This document shows, in pieces, positions 23,293-36,139 of a DNA stretch of 64,000 nt. The DNA is from Girardinichthys multiradiatus (taxonomy: Eukaryota; Chordata; Actinopteri; Cyprinodontiformes; Goodeidae): NCBI RefSeq assembly GCF_021462225.1, contig NC_061806.1, positions 25,502,144 through 25,566,143 on the forward strand, written 5' to 3'. How positions within the stretch are numbered: the first letter of the stretch is position 1; each line of letters opens with the position of its first letter. The notes beneath the pieces are model-generated. The model made no database searches and was not told where the DNA came from. It worked only from the letters and a program-made list of their open reading frames with translations. The translations under genes and the position numbers were made by a program.

Positions 23293-25018
23293 AGAAGATT
23301 TTGATTTTAAACCCGTATTTTTAACCTTCATTTTAGCTTTGCTACAGATTTAAGCAAAAAATAAAAACAAAAAATATAAATGAAACGCTTAAGTTTAGTC
23401 ACAGTTTTCAAGTGTTTATTGCCCAGGGCATTGTACATTTTTGCCATTCTCATTATTAGAGCAATCGAAGTATAACCCAACTGATTAATTCGTCTGGCTA
23501 TCTCATCAGGTAGCACCTGCAATCTGGTGCTTTACAGACATGCCACCCATAAATTTAAAACCATGTTAACTTAAAAAGAGTGATGGGTGGTTCATTATTT
23601 TCCACATCATGATTCTCTGTTTTCTGACAAACTTAATTTGTCTTTATTGTTGAAGAGGGGAAAGTTTAGAGTCCTTCTTTAGGGCCAGTTGCATGCAGCA
23701 ACAGGTTGGGGAGGGGTGGTTCCATATTACGTCATGCTCCGTACAGCCAGAGGAAATTTGGTCACTTTGGCACTTTGGGACAGACCATTTTTAGCAGATT
23801 TGAATCTATGACTTTCTACATTTTTCAATTTTAGACATTTCCATTCCAAGTCAAACCATTTGTCAGTTCTATTTTAAAATAACAGTAAATGTAGACAGAG
23901 ATTGTGAAATGGCTATTATCCACAATCCGTGTTTCTAAAGCTGCATAAAAAACATAATCACATCAGGTTTTTAACGGGCCCAAATAGTAATTATCAAATA
24001 ACGCTAAAGCCGGTGTTATTTGATAAATTTCAATTTCCAAACTAATTCTCTCTGCTTTTAATCATCTAGGTTCTTAAAGCAGTTTTTGTTTAAGCCAGAG
24101 TGCTTCTGACACCTGTCTACTCTTTCTACATGTTAGAACATGCACCTCCATGTGTTTTGTGTACTTTAGCCCATAAATCTCCCTGACTTGGTGCAGGGTC
24201 GAGGCAGATGTGTCAACATGTTGGTGCTCAGTCATGGTTTTTTGCTCTGGATAGAAGCTACAGGAGATCTGATTATAAAGATAATTCAGAACTTATACTG
24301 TATTATATGACAACTTCCAACTAAAACTGATCCTTATCCTCATACCAGCACATCCATTTTGTTACTGCGTAGCTTTTTTCTTTTTTTTTTTGATTAGCCT
24401 TAGTAAACATTTTTCATGTACATTGGTGCTTTTGGTGACCTCCAGCTGTGCAGGGAAGTGCTCGAAATAATGAGATTGCGTTTACAAATAACTGATTTTT
24501 AAGAAGTTTGTTTATTTAAATTTTCTTGACATCTTTTCATGTCTTCAATTTTCCTTTTCCTGGAAATTGCCATGAAATGTGCAAGTCTCTCCAAGCAGGA
24601 TGGCAATGCACTTCGTCTAGCTGATCATCTAGATATGCATTCTGGGATTTTCTTTTTATGTAGCAGCTCAGACTGATCGTCATCCTAAGACACCTCAGGC
24701 CTGACTCAACTATCAAGGACAAGTGGGAGGAAAACTGTGGCAGACACATATTATGGCTTTTTTCCTTCTGAAGAAAGAGAAATATAAAGTAAAATAGATT
24801 TTTTTTTTTTTTGTGAGATTGAAGCAGGTTTTTAGGTAATGGTCACTGATACAAATGTGTCCCTTCCAATTCCAAAAAAGCAGTCTCCACTGGGAACCTT
24901 CTCTGTGCCATTGATCCTTTTAGATTGTATAGTTATTTGTATGGTTAGACTCAGATTAAAACATGTGTGGCCTTTTCTCGGCATGTCTTCTGACAATCTC
25001 TGTCGTAGTTAAAGTGGG
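23293..25018. other. PAR6 intron 2, nothing recognised
   Basis: AT-rich intronic DNA with T tracts near 24380 and 24800. No gene or repeat family recognised. Confidence 0.45.
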
Positions 25019-25537
25019 ATGGAGTTGCATGATCCCTGCCAGGAACCAGACAGAGCAGCAGCAGCTGTGTCTGGTGTGAAGAGGCCTTTCTTTGTGTCTC
25101 TGACTGCATCGCCACAGAGAACCAGATTGAGCGACGCTGTAAATCACGGCAGCCGGCACCAAAAGAGCCATGAAAACACAAACCCCACTCAAGTGCTAAA
25201 CATGTCTGAGATGTCTTCACTGGGTTTCCGTGACTTTTGTTTGACACTATCCGACATGCATGTCGATCTGCAGCTGACACACATAGTAGCATTGCTCCTC
25301 TTTGTTCTATGGGCCTTAGATGGGAGGGTCTGCAGTTTAATTAAACTCTTGTTGTGTTTGTCAGAACTATATTGGAGTTTATGTATCCTAAGTCCCTGCT
25401 TTCATTTTGGTTTACGACCCCTCTTTGAACCGCTCCACCACCCACCCCTCCTGCTCTCCCACAGTGAACTTTCCAGACATTATGGGAAAGGAGTGTCTGT
25501 CAAGAACCCCTCCTACAGTTTTTGTCATTTTTATTGA
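25019..25537 (+). other. Unrecognised 172-codon open frame inside PAR6 intron 2
   Basis: An uninterrupted frame starting MELHDPCQEPDRAAAAV. Residues about 85-135 are rich in Leu and Cys and could form one or two hydrophobic segments (LTHIVALLLFVLWAL and the following LIKLLLCLSELYWSL). I recognise no domain and see no splice or poly(A) context. The local base composition is more GC-rich than its surroundings, which lowers stop frequency, and the opposite strand is also open over 24951-25292. A chance frame is the likeliest explanation. It is listed because it is long for this window. Confidence 0.15.
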
Positions 25538-25763
25538 GCATTTTATAGATTTATATCTGCAAAACCTTAAGCTTAACATTATTCACTTTTTGGCTCAGGA
25601 TAGTCAAGCAAATTGATGTTTATGGATAAATGAACTAATCAGAGTTCAGGGGATAATTTCTGATTGTTGGTTTCTCTACAGCTTAATAACAAGATACATA
25701 ACAAGTTCAGGGTTCCACGATATTGGTAGATGTAATTTTGATATTAAAGCTAAATATTGCAAT

Positions 25764-26065
<302 letters not shown>

Positions 26066-26070
26066 AATAT

Positions 26071-26437
26071 AGGGCTGCACAGTGGCGCAGTTGGTAGCAC
26101 TGTTGCCTTGCAGCAAGAAGGTCCTGGGTTCGATTCCCGACCGGGGGTCTTTCTGCATGGAGTTTGCATGTTCTCCCCGTGCATGTGTGGGTTCTCACCG
26201 GGTACTCCGGCTTCCTCCCACAGTCCAAAGACATGCCTGTTAAGTTAATTGGTCACTCTAAATTGCCCTTAGGTGAATGAATGAGTGTTTGCATGGTTGT
26301 TTGTGTGTTGCCCTGCGATGGACTGGCGACCTGTCCAGGGTGTACCCTGCCTCTCGCCCATAGACTGCTGGAGATGGGCACCAGCTCCCCTGCGACCCAC
26401 TATGGAATAAGCGGTAGAAAATGACTGATGACTGATT
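26071..26437 (+). repeat. tRNA-derived SINE-like repeat, best preserved copy
   Basis: Starts AGGGCTGCACAGTGGCGCAG. A box A-like TGGCGCAGTTGG at about 26083-26094 and an exact box B consensus GGTTCGATTCC at about 26128-26138 give the spacing of a Pol III tRNA-type internal promoter. The body continues through the 'ggagtttgcatgttctcc', 'cttcctcccacagtccaaag' and 'ctggcgacctgtccagggtg' blocks, a core I know as widely dispersed in teleosts. It ends in a short TGACTGA-type tail. No coding capacity. Diverged copies lie at 2316-2662 and 27449-27663. Confidence 0.75.
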
Positions 26438-26446
26438 GCAATATCA

Positions 26447-27215
26447 ATTTACCCAAATTTTCCTGACTCTTTCTTTTCCATCATCGCAATGTCCCCTACT
26501 CTTCTCTTTAAGCTTTGGCATCTCGGCTACTAAAAGTTTACTTCAGGTGTGAGCATTGAGGGTCATCAGAGTCCATCCAACCAGACATCAATATTACCGT
26601 CATGCAGCTGTAGAGCAGTCATTGCTTATTTATGGTAGAGGCAATGTCACAGAGTAGCTGCTGTTAAACAAAGTTTTGCACAAATTTTAAAGCATATGGT
26701 TAGCGTTTACACACTTCTGTGTTGAACATACAGATGTGATTATGTCTCTTTGTGCTTCTGTTGTGATGAGTCTCAGAGAGTTCAGTGGTGAAGTTAAAAT
26801 TTACTTTATCCTGCCATCTGCACGGGCCCTGCTCTGGTTGTTGTACGATAGATATAGCCGGTCCTTCGGGAACAAACAAACAACTTCCTAAACCGCCACT
26901 TCAGCCACTCCTCAGCAGCCTGGACCTTCAACAAGGAAAAAACAGGACTGAAATGCTTCTGTATGCCCCCTTGTTTTATGGCTTAAAACGAGATTAGGAT
27001 TTTGTGACACGTTTTTGCCTGATTCGTAGATTGACTAAAGATCTCAATTGTTGGGCGTCTCTCTGTAACAGTGATAGAAGTTGTCTATTATGCCAGTTTG
27101 TTTTGTTTTGCCTTCAGTACTGATCTAATACCATTTTAAAAGCCAAAACGTGTTCCTACATAATCTGGAAATGTCTTGACCTTAAATTGTGGAAACACAA
27201 GTGTGTATAAAATGT
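26447..27215. other. PAR6 intron 2, nothing recognised
   Basis: No gene or repeat family recognised in this stretch. Confidence 0.45.
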
Positions 27216-27428
27216 TAAATTCATCTGTCCCTCTGTCTACCTTCCATTCATCATTCTATTACCTATCCACCTGTTCATTTTTCATCCCTCATCAATCCCA
27301 TTTGTTTTTGTTACACATTCTTCCATTTGTCCATTATCATCCATCCATCTGCACATCAGTTCAATTCAAATTCAAAAAGACTTTATTGATCCCAAAGAGA
27401 GATTAAATGTTGATCCATCCATTCCGTT
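27216..27428. repeat. Degenerate CATC-type simple repeat with a dispersed-repeat tail
   Basis: Many CATC, ATCC and ATTC units in irregular order. At 27360-27400 it contains 'ttcaattcaaattcaaaaag' followed by 'actttattgatcccaaagag', a short motif I know as recurrent at the ends of teleost dispersed repeats. Confidence 0.6.
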
Positions 27429-27448
27429 GTGCATACTAGGGCTTCATG

Positions 27449-27663
27449 GGGGCTGCATGGTGGCGTGGTTGGTAACACTACTGCCTTGCACCAAGTAGTC
27501 CTTGGGTCTTTAATCATGGAGTTTGCATGTTTTCATGTGTAGATTCTCTCTGGGTACTCCAGCTACCTCCCAGTCCAAAAAACAATTGGTCTCTCTAAAT
27601 TTTCCTTAGTTATAGGTGTGAGTGTGCATGGATGTTTGTTTGTTTCTGTGTTGCTCTGAAGTT
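27449..27663 (+). repeat. tRNA-derived SINE-like repeat, truncated copy
   Basis: Matches the 26071-26437 copy from its start (GGGGGCTGCATGGTGGCGTGG) through the 'gagtttgcatgtttt' and 'ccagctacctcc' blocks to 'gttgctctgaag', where similarity stops. It carries internal deletions, including over box B. It is an older copy. Confidence 0.7.
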
Positions 27664-30600
27664 GAACTGTTTTAATCCTATTTATATTATAGGGACAAAG
27701 CACATTGGTAAACATCAGGATCTTATATTCCCTCTGCCAGATTTTGTCATGCAGGCTAATTTTCTTCTGCAGCCCTGACTAACAACACTAAATCCTGTCA
27801 TTCCTAAAGTAACAAGATATATAAGCCTGAGATGTAACTCTTTAAATACTCTAAATGTGAGATTTTAATTGTTACTACTGTTGTTTTGTTTGAAGATACT
27901 ATGCAATTTTTTTTATATAATCATTTATGCAACTGCTCTGGAAAACCTTGTATTTGATGGTTCAGCAATCAAATTCGCTTCTTTTAATGCATAAATCTTC
28001 ACACACAAATGATAAACAACAAATTCCAGGAAAGAGACACGAGATAGTCTTGATGGGAAAACGGAGGAAAATTCCCCAGCTACATTTTTGGCTGAGGCAT
28101 GAGAAAAGTGAGGAAAGAGGGTGAACATTTGGGGTTAGGGAGAGTGGGGAGGTTGCATGCCGGGTGGGCGATTAGTGGGTTTTTGAGGGAGGAGACACTG
28201 GTTTGTGCAGAGACGGCTCGCTGTGAGACTGCTCACTACAGTTCCTCCTTAATTACAGCTCTGCTGGAGGACAAGACAAAGCCAGGCATGCTCTGTATGT
28301 GTGCGCAACAGTGGAAAAGACGCACTAATTCACATCTTTAAAAAGTTACCAACACAAGTGTAAGCTTGAGCAAAGGATTTGGGTCCTATAACAAAATCCC
28401 AGCTTGTCTAATTGTACTCAAATGGCCAAATTGACTTGAAATGTGTGCAAGCAGGGACTGCTGCACATATCAGATGATTCTGTGTTTCCTTTTTAATTTT
28501 CACTAATTTCTCATGAGGGGTTTTTTGCTCAGAAGTAAACTTACAAACATTTCTAATTTTTTCATTTCATCTTTGAACTTTAGACAACATTTCTTAGAGG
28601 TTTTAGAAAATCCTTTTAATCCCCTGAGGAATTTGTCTACATCCACTTAGTCTGGCTTAAGGGACATCATGCAGCTTTTGTGCATCTGAGTTCAGAGAGC
28701 ACAACATGAACCTTGAGCCTTTGTGAAGAGTTATTTTCAGCGTCCATAATTACAAAGGAGGGACTGACTCCGCTTCTCGACACTCACCGCAGGCGAGCCC
28801 GGCTTCAGAGCCACCCAGCTCACAACAAGAGGCGCAGAGCTGGGAGAAAACCAAATATCAAGGCAATAAACAAATTCACATATTTTTCAAATCAGAGGGC
28901 ACTTTCCTTTTCTATTCTTACAGCACAGCAGGTACATGTGAAACAGTCCGAGTCTGCCTTACTGAAAGTGAGTTGACCGTATCTTCAGGTTGTTTTTTTT
29001 ACTTTTCCAAAATCTCTGGTGAAATCGGAGCTAATTTGTTGTTTTCTTAAGACAAAATGGTGGGGGTAGATTTTTTTCGAAGCGGTGCAAGGGTGTAGCA
29101 ATACTTAAAGCACTTTGCCAATTACTTTGGCACAAAATCTAAATATGAAGCCCAGAGGTGAATTTCTCCAGCACATCTAGAGTAGTAGGGAAAAACACGG
29201 ATAAAGAAAATAAAACTCCGTTACCTGCTTTCCTGTTAAAGTTATGATTGTTCTGTTGCAGCCGTTTCACAGTTGAGAGAAAAACTGACTTCCATGGCTA
29301 CTTTGTTGGACGTGTATCTGCACGCTTCTTAGTTGTTTTGAATTTTATCTTTAATTTTTTTAAAGATCACTAGCTTCAGAGTGCAATCTTATCTGCAGAA
29401 ACAGTACAACTGTAATGTGCATAATTCTTTAGTCTTTCCTCACTGCTTAAGACTTTCCTTTAGCTGTCAGATTTTCTTCCACTAATTTCAAGTGGATCTT
29501 TAGGCACTTTTGTTTTGTGATCACAACTTTTGGAGGAAATCTGTTCAAGGATTTGACTTGGGGTAAAGAACATATATCCTGGGGCACCTACCCCAGTAAA
29601 AATGGATCTGTCAACGCCTATTAAGCGGCTGCTTCTAAAAACGAGGCTCGGGGATCCATTGTGAATCACAAAAAACCCAGAGGGATTGCTCAGGTAATTT
29701 CCAGAAACCAAATGAAATTTCAAATTAGTTCAATACGTAAAATGGTTAAAATAGTGTGATTTTGTTTGTTAGTAATGCATTAGTTTAATTGGCTAATTAG
29801 TAGATTTTTATACTTTAACCAGTGATCAATCATAAGTAGGCTAGGGCCATTTAAAGATATTAAACTATGCCAATGCTTAAATCAGTTACTGTAAGGAAAG
29901 CAGCTAAAACGTTCCTTCATACCCTTGCTGTGCTTAAATGAGATGCCAGAGAGCACCAGAGTGACTGGATGTTTACTGGATGTTTTTTTTTTTTTTTTTT
30001 TTTTAAGCTCTATGGAGCATAAAGTAATGCAACACTGCTCCGCCCCACATGTTGCTGTGCACTCCCGGTCAGCTGACTGAAAGAGGGGGGAACTAAACTT
30101 TTTCCTTGTTTTACATTTGAAAGTGTATTTCAAAAACACACAAAATACAGTCGTGGTATAAAACCTGAACAAGCATCACCCAATCACTCAGACTAGTAAA
30201 GTAACTACATTTCTTATCATTTTTGCTCTAATCAAAGCATGAAAATTAAATCAGTTTCCTCTGATTGGTTAATTTTATTTAATATTAAAGTAAATCAAAG
30301 TTTCTAAATTTAAATCACTGGTTGTGATGCATAATTGTTTTGGTTTTTCGAAACATTAGTGAGTCAGTGCATGTTTGAATGCAATGGCTTGCTTTATTAA
30401 AGCTCATGTTCTCATTTTACTACTTATTGAATAGCAGATTTTAAGAACCTGTTTTAAAATAGTAGCTGATCATCCTTAAATGATTAGAAAAAGAAGGCTT
30501 AGAAGTATAAAATAACCATACTCTATCTGGCGTAAGATTTTTTTTTTTAACAATGCTCCCCATTTTGGATTAATGCATCAATTAAACCTTCATCGATGAG

Positions 30601-31330
30601 AGATTAAACTTTATTACACTTTCATAAAAAGCATTAACCTGGAGCCCTGCGCATACATACAGTTATCTGCCTGAAGAGCTCCTAAGGTGACTCATAGATG
30701 CCTGGCAGAGGCAGATGGACACACCGTGAGAAGAAGCTGCCCCTCTGTCACATACACCCCCTCCCCCTTCTCCAAACAAGCAAGTCGCGAGTTGTGGTTG
30801 AATCAGACCAACTCAGCAGTTCAGGATGGGAGAGGAAGGAAAAGAATGGAGGGGGGAGGCATGAGCCCTGACTCTTGTCCTGATATGAATTGTGGCCCAG
30901 AGACGCCCTGAAACAATGAACACTGACAGCTCATGTGGAAACACTCCCACAGACACTTTTTGTTGACATGGTGTGTGTGTTTGCAAAAAGAGGGAGGGAG
31001 AGAGAGATGGAAGACAAAGTTTTTTCCAAAGGCCAACTGAAGTCATTCACAAATGAAGTCAGTGGAGCAAAGAAGGAGCAGGAGGAAACCAGGATATGTG
31101 TCATCGTACACAGGAAGCATTGGGTTATGCTGTGCGGCTGTCTAATAGGGGTGTTGGTGTTTCAGGTGCTAGCCAAAAAGAGAGTTCTGTCTAAGCTTGC
31201 AAAAGATTTTGCTCAGGTAAACTCAAAGAAAATGGGGCACTCAAGCCTGATGTTAATAAATGGCGAAATCCTTCATTTATTGATGCCAAACACTCAACTT
31301 TTTATTTTATTTTATTTTATTTTTTTTACC
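27664..31330. other. PAR6 intron 2, nothing recognised
   Basis: Intronic DNA with poly(T) tracts (about 29981-30004) and a purine-rich AGAG stretch at about 30985-31010. The 163-codon frame at 30935-31426 is discussed under the LINE-like fragment. No other gene evidence. Confidence 0.45.
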
Positions 31331-31424
31331 AATACTCCTATTTATATCAGTTATCCTGAGGTGGATCTAAATGCAGCCATGCTTCACTTTTATGCAAATA
31401 ATACGATTGTTTATACAGTGGAAT
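31331..31424 (+). mobile_element. Possible LINE reverse-transcriptase fragment
   Basis: The frame reads ISYPEVDLNAAMLHFYANNT and then IVYTVE. This resembles the catalytic block of non-LTR retrotransposon reverse transcriptases, usually ...hHFYADDThIYT. Both Asp of the YADD box are replaced by Asn. The similarity covers only about 25 residues. It is the end of a 163-codon open frame (30935-31426) whose upstream part I cannot assign. Confidence 0.35.
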
Positions 31425-31699
31425 AGGGCACAGCATAGAAAATCTTGCAGTAGCAATGATATTGCTAAATATTTTGATGATGATAATATCAGGGGCTATA
31501 TATGTCTAGTTTATTTGTCCCTCTTTTCCTCATCTGTACTTCCATCTCTCTGTGACTTTTAACATTTTGGCCAATGTCATTTGTGTCCGATGTCAGCATC
31601 TACTGCCTTGAAACTCGCCTGGCTAAATATTATTTGCGATGTTTGCGGTACACACTATTGCGATGACAATAATATTCACAATATATTATGCAGCCCTAA
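31424..31699. mobile_element. hAT-like MITE, diverged
   Basis: Starts ATAGGGCACAGC and ends with TATTATGCAGCCCTAAA, which gives imperfect inverted ends of the AGGGCTGCA type. The interior repeats 'gcaatgatattgc'- and 'gcgatgacaataat'-like motifs typical of this MITE class. The flanks share AGTGG, possibly the remains of an 8-bp target duplication. Confidence 0.5.
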
Positions 31700-33062
31700 A
31701 GTGGTTTCCCCATTTTAAAGTTACAACTACTACATTAGCTGGACACATCTTGAGGCGGAAATAACATCAACTTATATTTGCATAACAGCAGCTTGCCTGT
31801 CTTTAATCTACATTTGACCTTTTGGATTTGATTGATTAAGTAACCATAAAAATTATCTTATTTTGCTTCATAGACGATATTTTCTGTGACTGCTTATAAG
31901 TCGGGTTGTTAAGCAAGGGGTTGTTTTTCTTGCCCGTAATGCGAATGAGAAATCCAACAATGGATTGCTTTTCTTGCGAGATGATGTTTTGACCCTCTCA
32001 GCAAGACATCTTCAGTCTCCTCCTTTTCTCGCAATTTTTCTCAGAAATCCTAAGTTCAGCACAAAAATACTTTTGATGTTTTCTAATCTTTGGCTGAAAA
32101 CATGTTTTCCTATCTCTTTCATGCCTTCATTGGTGTTTATTCCATCCCTGACTCATTTCCTTACTTGTCTGTCTGTATGTTTCATCCTTGAGCATGTCGT
32201 GGCCTGGACTACGTGGGAGAGTGTGTGAGGAAGACAGACACAATAATCCAGCTAGTCTGCTTGTTGTCTGTTACCTGCAGCTGATAAGATTAGAAAGTGA
32301 TTTGTGTTCAGCAGTGTCAAAGGGTTAGGATGCATGAAGCAGAAGGTTGCAAAGAGCTTTAGAGGTCTTTAGAAGTTCATGCTGTAGAGTTGCTGATATC
32401 AGAGCCAGCTATACATTGAACAAATTGGGTTTTTATGTGACCCCAGCTTGGATTCTCTATTGGTGCTACAGAGCTGATTGAACTTACAAACTCTTTCTGT
32501 ATTGTCTGGACTGAAAGCTGATTGCATGTTATTGGTGTGAATGAAAGCGGGGAGAGTAAACTTTTAATTATGACCTATGCGAGTCCATCTTTTGACATTA
32601 ACAAATCATAAAATGGCATCCTGTAATGTAACATCAGTAGTTTTGTTGCAAGATAGGGTAGAAATTAATAAGACTGAAAGAAAAGACATGGTGGAAAAAA
32701 AGAAAACGTAGAAAAATAAAGGCAGTTGTTTTGATGTCAAACCAAGGGCTGACTGGTAGTGGTGCCATCAACCCCCAACAACATCCCTCCTTCCTCCTCT
32801 TGAGTCTTTTTTGATCTTTTCAAATTTAGCCACTTTACACAAAAGTTTGCTATATGTGCTGGAAACATTCCATCAGATTTTAGATAAAGCCGCATATAGC
32901 AACCAATTACTGGCTCAGTTACTGTCAACACTTGGTGAGGATGTGTACAAAGAGCATCAAATAAATTATTGGATGCCTAATTACCCCTAGATACCTGAAT
33001 ATTGTCCTACAGTGACCTTTTAAGATGTCCTTTGCCTTCATTACCATCCTGCTCACTATGTA
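31700..33062. other. PAR6 intron 2, nothing recognised
   Basis: Intronic DNA, no recognised gene or repeat. Confidence 0.45.
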
Positions 33063-34672
33063 CAGGTCCTTCTCAAAATATTAGCATATTGTGATAAAGT
33101 TCGTTATTTTCCATAATGTCATGATGAAAATTTAACATTCATATATTTTAGATTCATTGCACACTAACTGAAATATTTCAGGTCTTTTATTGTCTTAATA
33201 CGGATGATTTTGGCATACAGCTCATGAAAACCCAAAATTCCTATCTCACAAAATTAGCATATCATTAAAAGGGTCTCTAAACGAGCTATGAACCTAATCA
33301 TCTGAATCAACGAGTTAACTCTAAACACCTGCAAAAGATTCCTGAGGCCTTTAAAACTCCCAGCCTGGTTCATCACTCAAAACCCCAATCATGGGTAAGA
33401 CTGCCGACCTGACTGCTGTCCAGAAGGCCACTATTGACACCCTCAAGCAAGAGGGTAAGACACAGAAAGAAATTTCTGAACGAATAGGCTGTTCCCTGAG
33501 TGCTGTATCAAGGCACCTCAGTGGGAAGTCTGTGGGAAGGAAAAAGTGTGGCAGAAAACGCTGCACAACGAGAAGAGGTGACCGGACCCTGAGGAAGTTT
33601 GTGGAGAAGGGCCGATTCCAGACCTTGGGGGACCTGCGGATGCAGTGGACTGAGTCTGGAGTAGAAACATCCAGAGCCACCGTGCACAGGCGTGTGCAGG
33701 AAATGGGCTACAGGTGCTACATTCCCCAGGTCAAGCCACTTTTGAACCAGAAACAGCGGCAGAAGCGCCTGACCTGGGCTACAAAGAAGCAGCACTGGAC
33801 TGTTGCTCAGTGGTCCAAAGTACTTTTTTCGGATGAAAGCAAATTCTGCATGTCATTCGGAAATCAAGGTGCCAGAGTCTGGAGGAAGACTGGGGAGAAA
33901 GAAATGCCAAAGTGCCAGAAGTCCAGTGTCAAGTACCCACAGTCAGTGATGGTCTGGGGTGCCGTGTCAGCTGCTGGTGTTGGTCCACTGTGTTTTATCA
34001 AGGGCAGGGTCAATGCAGCTAGCTATCAGGAGATTTTGGAGCACTTCATGCTTCCATCTGCTGAAAAGCTTTATGGAGATGAAGATTTCATTTTTCAGCA
34101 CGACCTGGCACCTGCTCACAGTGCCAAAACCACTGGTAAATGGTTTACTGACCATGGTATCACTGTGCTCAATTGGCCTGCCAACTCTCCTGACCTGAAC
34201 CCCATAGAGAATCTGTGGGATATTGTGAAGAGAACGTTGAGAGACTCAAGACCCAACACTCTGGATGAGCTAAAGGCCGCTATCGAAGCATCCTGGGCCT
34301 CCATAAGACCTCAGCAGTGCCACAGGCTGATTGCCTTCATGCCACGCTGCAACTGAAGCAGTCATTTTGCAAAAGGATTCCCGACCAAGTATTGAGTGCA
34401 TAACTGTACATGATTATTTGAAGGTTGACGTTTTTTGTATTAAAAACACTTTTCTTTTATTGGTCGGATGAAATATGCTAATTTTGTGAGATAGGAATTT
34501 TGGGTTTTCATGAGCTGTATGCCAAAATAATCCGTATTAAGACAATAAAAGACCTAAAATATTTCAGTTAGTGTGCAATGAATCTAAAATATATGAATGT
34601 TAAATTTTCATCATGACATTATGGAAAATAACGAACTTTATCACACTATGCTAATATTTTGAGAAGGACCTG
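33063..34672 (+). mobile_element. Tc1-like transposon, copy D
   Basis: A 1610-bp member of the young family, TA at 33061-33062 and 34673-34674, with both long inverted repeats. The right inverted repeat has private changes (for example 'cacactatgctaat' instead of 'cacaatatgctaat'). Confidence 0.95.
33391..34356 (+). pseudogene. Tc1/mariner transposase (copy D), C-terminus frameshifted
   Basis: The frame is open for 321 residues and keeps Asp148, Asp238 and Glu273. A 1-bp insertion near 34350 then changes MPRRIEAV to MPRCN followed by a stop, so the last 14 or so residues of the 334-residue protein are lost. A compensating 1-bp deletion follows near 34366, beyond the stop. Private changes in the DNA-binding half include Gln36 to Leu, Ile70 to Phe and Lys84 to Met. 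It shares Tyr110 with copy A. It could still make a truncated protein; whether that works is unknown. Confidence 0.88.
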
Positions 34673-36139
34673 TATATTTTTTATTATAAATTTTAGACAT
34701 CCTTATATATTGCAGGCTAGCATTTTTAAGTGTTAACTTTTTTTTTTAGGTATGGTAGCATCTGTATTTTTTTTTTTCATGTGGTAGATCAAATTGGACC
34801 CACGATGTTAAATACCAGTTTTTATATAAGAAACATTTGCAGATATTCAAATACTCAGTCACCAAGATGCTATTTACAAAATCAACAAATTGTTATGCAT
34901 TCTTCAGCAAAATTTAATCATTAAGCACCAGGAATGTGAAAAAAGTATTACGGTAGTTTTTGTTCTTCCACCTATGTTGAAGCTCAATTCAGAAGATTAG
35001 ATACTACATCTGACTTCTGATTTTTATTTTAAGGTTTTATTTGGTCTGATTGAAAGCCATAGCACCACTCTTCTATATTCTAAAGCAGTTCTTTGCTTTT
35101 GATGATCCAAAGATTTATGCTACTAGAACACCAAATTTTGTAGGCTCTGTCCAAAGCTTTGCTCACCAAAACAGAACTAGTTCTAAGTATGGCACTGAAC
35201 CAACTTGAATAAACACTGGAATCATGTTTGGTTCCTTGCTCATGATTTGCTACCAAAAATTATACATAAAGTCATTAATCATATAAGAAAATATGTGATA
35301 AAATTCAAACCTGGATTTTTGTGCTTTTGTTTCAAATCCTTACATCTGGTTAGAGCAGTAAGAGCTGAGTCACAAGTATGGCTTCCAGATTTTAGGATGT
35401 TCCTATGTTCATGTGCCAGATTCAAAGTCAAAATTGGAACTCAGAGGCTCGGTGGTTGAGTAAAAATTTACAGTGGAGAATACTGCAGCTCATCCACCCA
35501 TCCACAGCAACCACTGCATTATTTTCTCAGTTCATTAAAGTTGTTTCCATCTATCTAAACACCATAAATAAGTTCAGTAAAACCAGTCAGCATTCATTTT
35601 TCTGTTACTCTAAAAAACACTTTTGTGAATGAATCCTGGAACGTTTTCTTCCACATTGCTGCAGTCAGATTAGATTAATTGTTCACAGACAGGACAGTGA
35701 GGACTAGATCTTTCTCGTTATACATTCTGAAGGAGATCCAGTTGAGAGCAAATCCTCTCAACCGTGACTCATTAAACATCTGAAGAGGCTCATGCCAGAT
35801 GAATGAGTTTATGAATGTAGGAGTTGATCTGATGGAGTTTTAGTCATTGTTTCTACTCTAAATGTCTAAACCTTCTAATTTTTATTAATGTAAAAAGCTT
35901 CCCTGGTATCAACATGTATCCTGTTTCTTTGAAGTTCAGGGAGCGTTTAGTAATCAGTCTGGTATCCTTAGCTGTTTCTGTCTCTCAAGTATATACATCC
36001 AATTCAGTCACTTGCATAGAAGCAAAGCAGAAGGACGGGCTGGTGGTGGGTCCTGAAGTCCGAGTCTGCTGCTGTGACTTGTGCAATGCACATTATATTA
36101 ACATCCTTCCACTCAGATCTTTTCTTTATCTGTAAAATA
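34673..36139. other. PAR6 intron 2, nothing recognised
   Basis: AT-rich intronic DNA with T tracts near 34738 and 34769. No gene or repeat recognised. Confidence 0.45.

Noticed and set aside
26071..26150. Possible tRNA gene
   Set aside because: Box A and box B are present, but the sequence continues as a dispersed repeat and no acceptor stem or cloverleaf pairing is evident; it is a SINE-like head.
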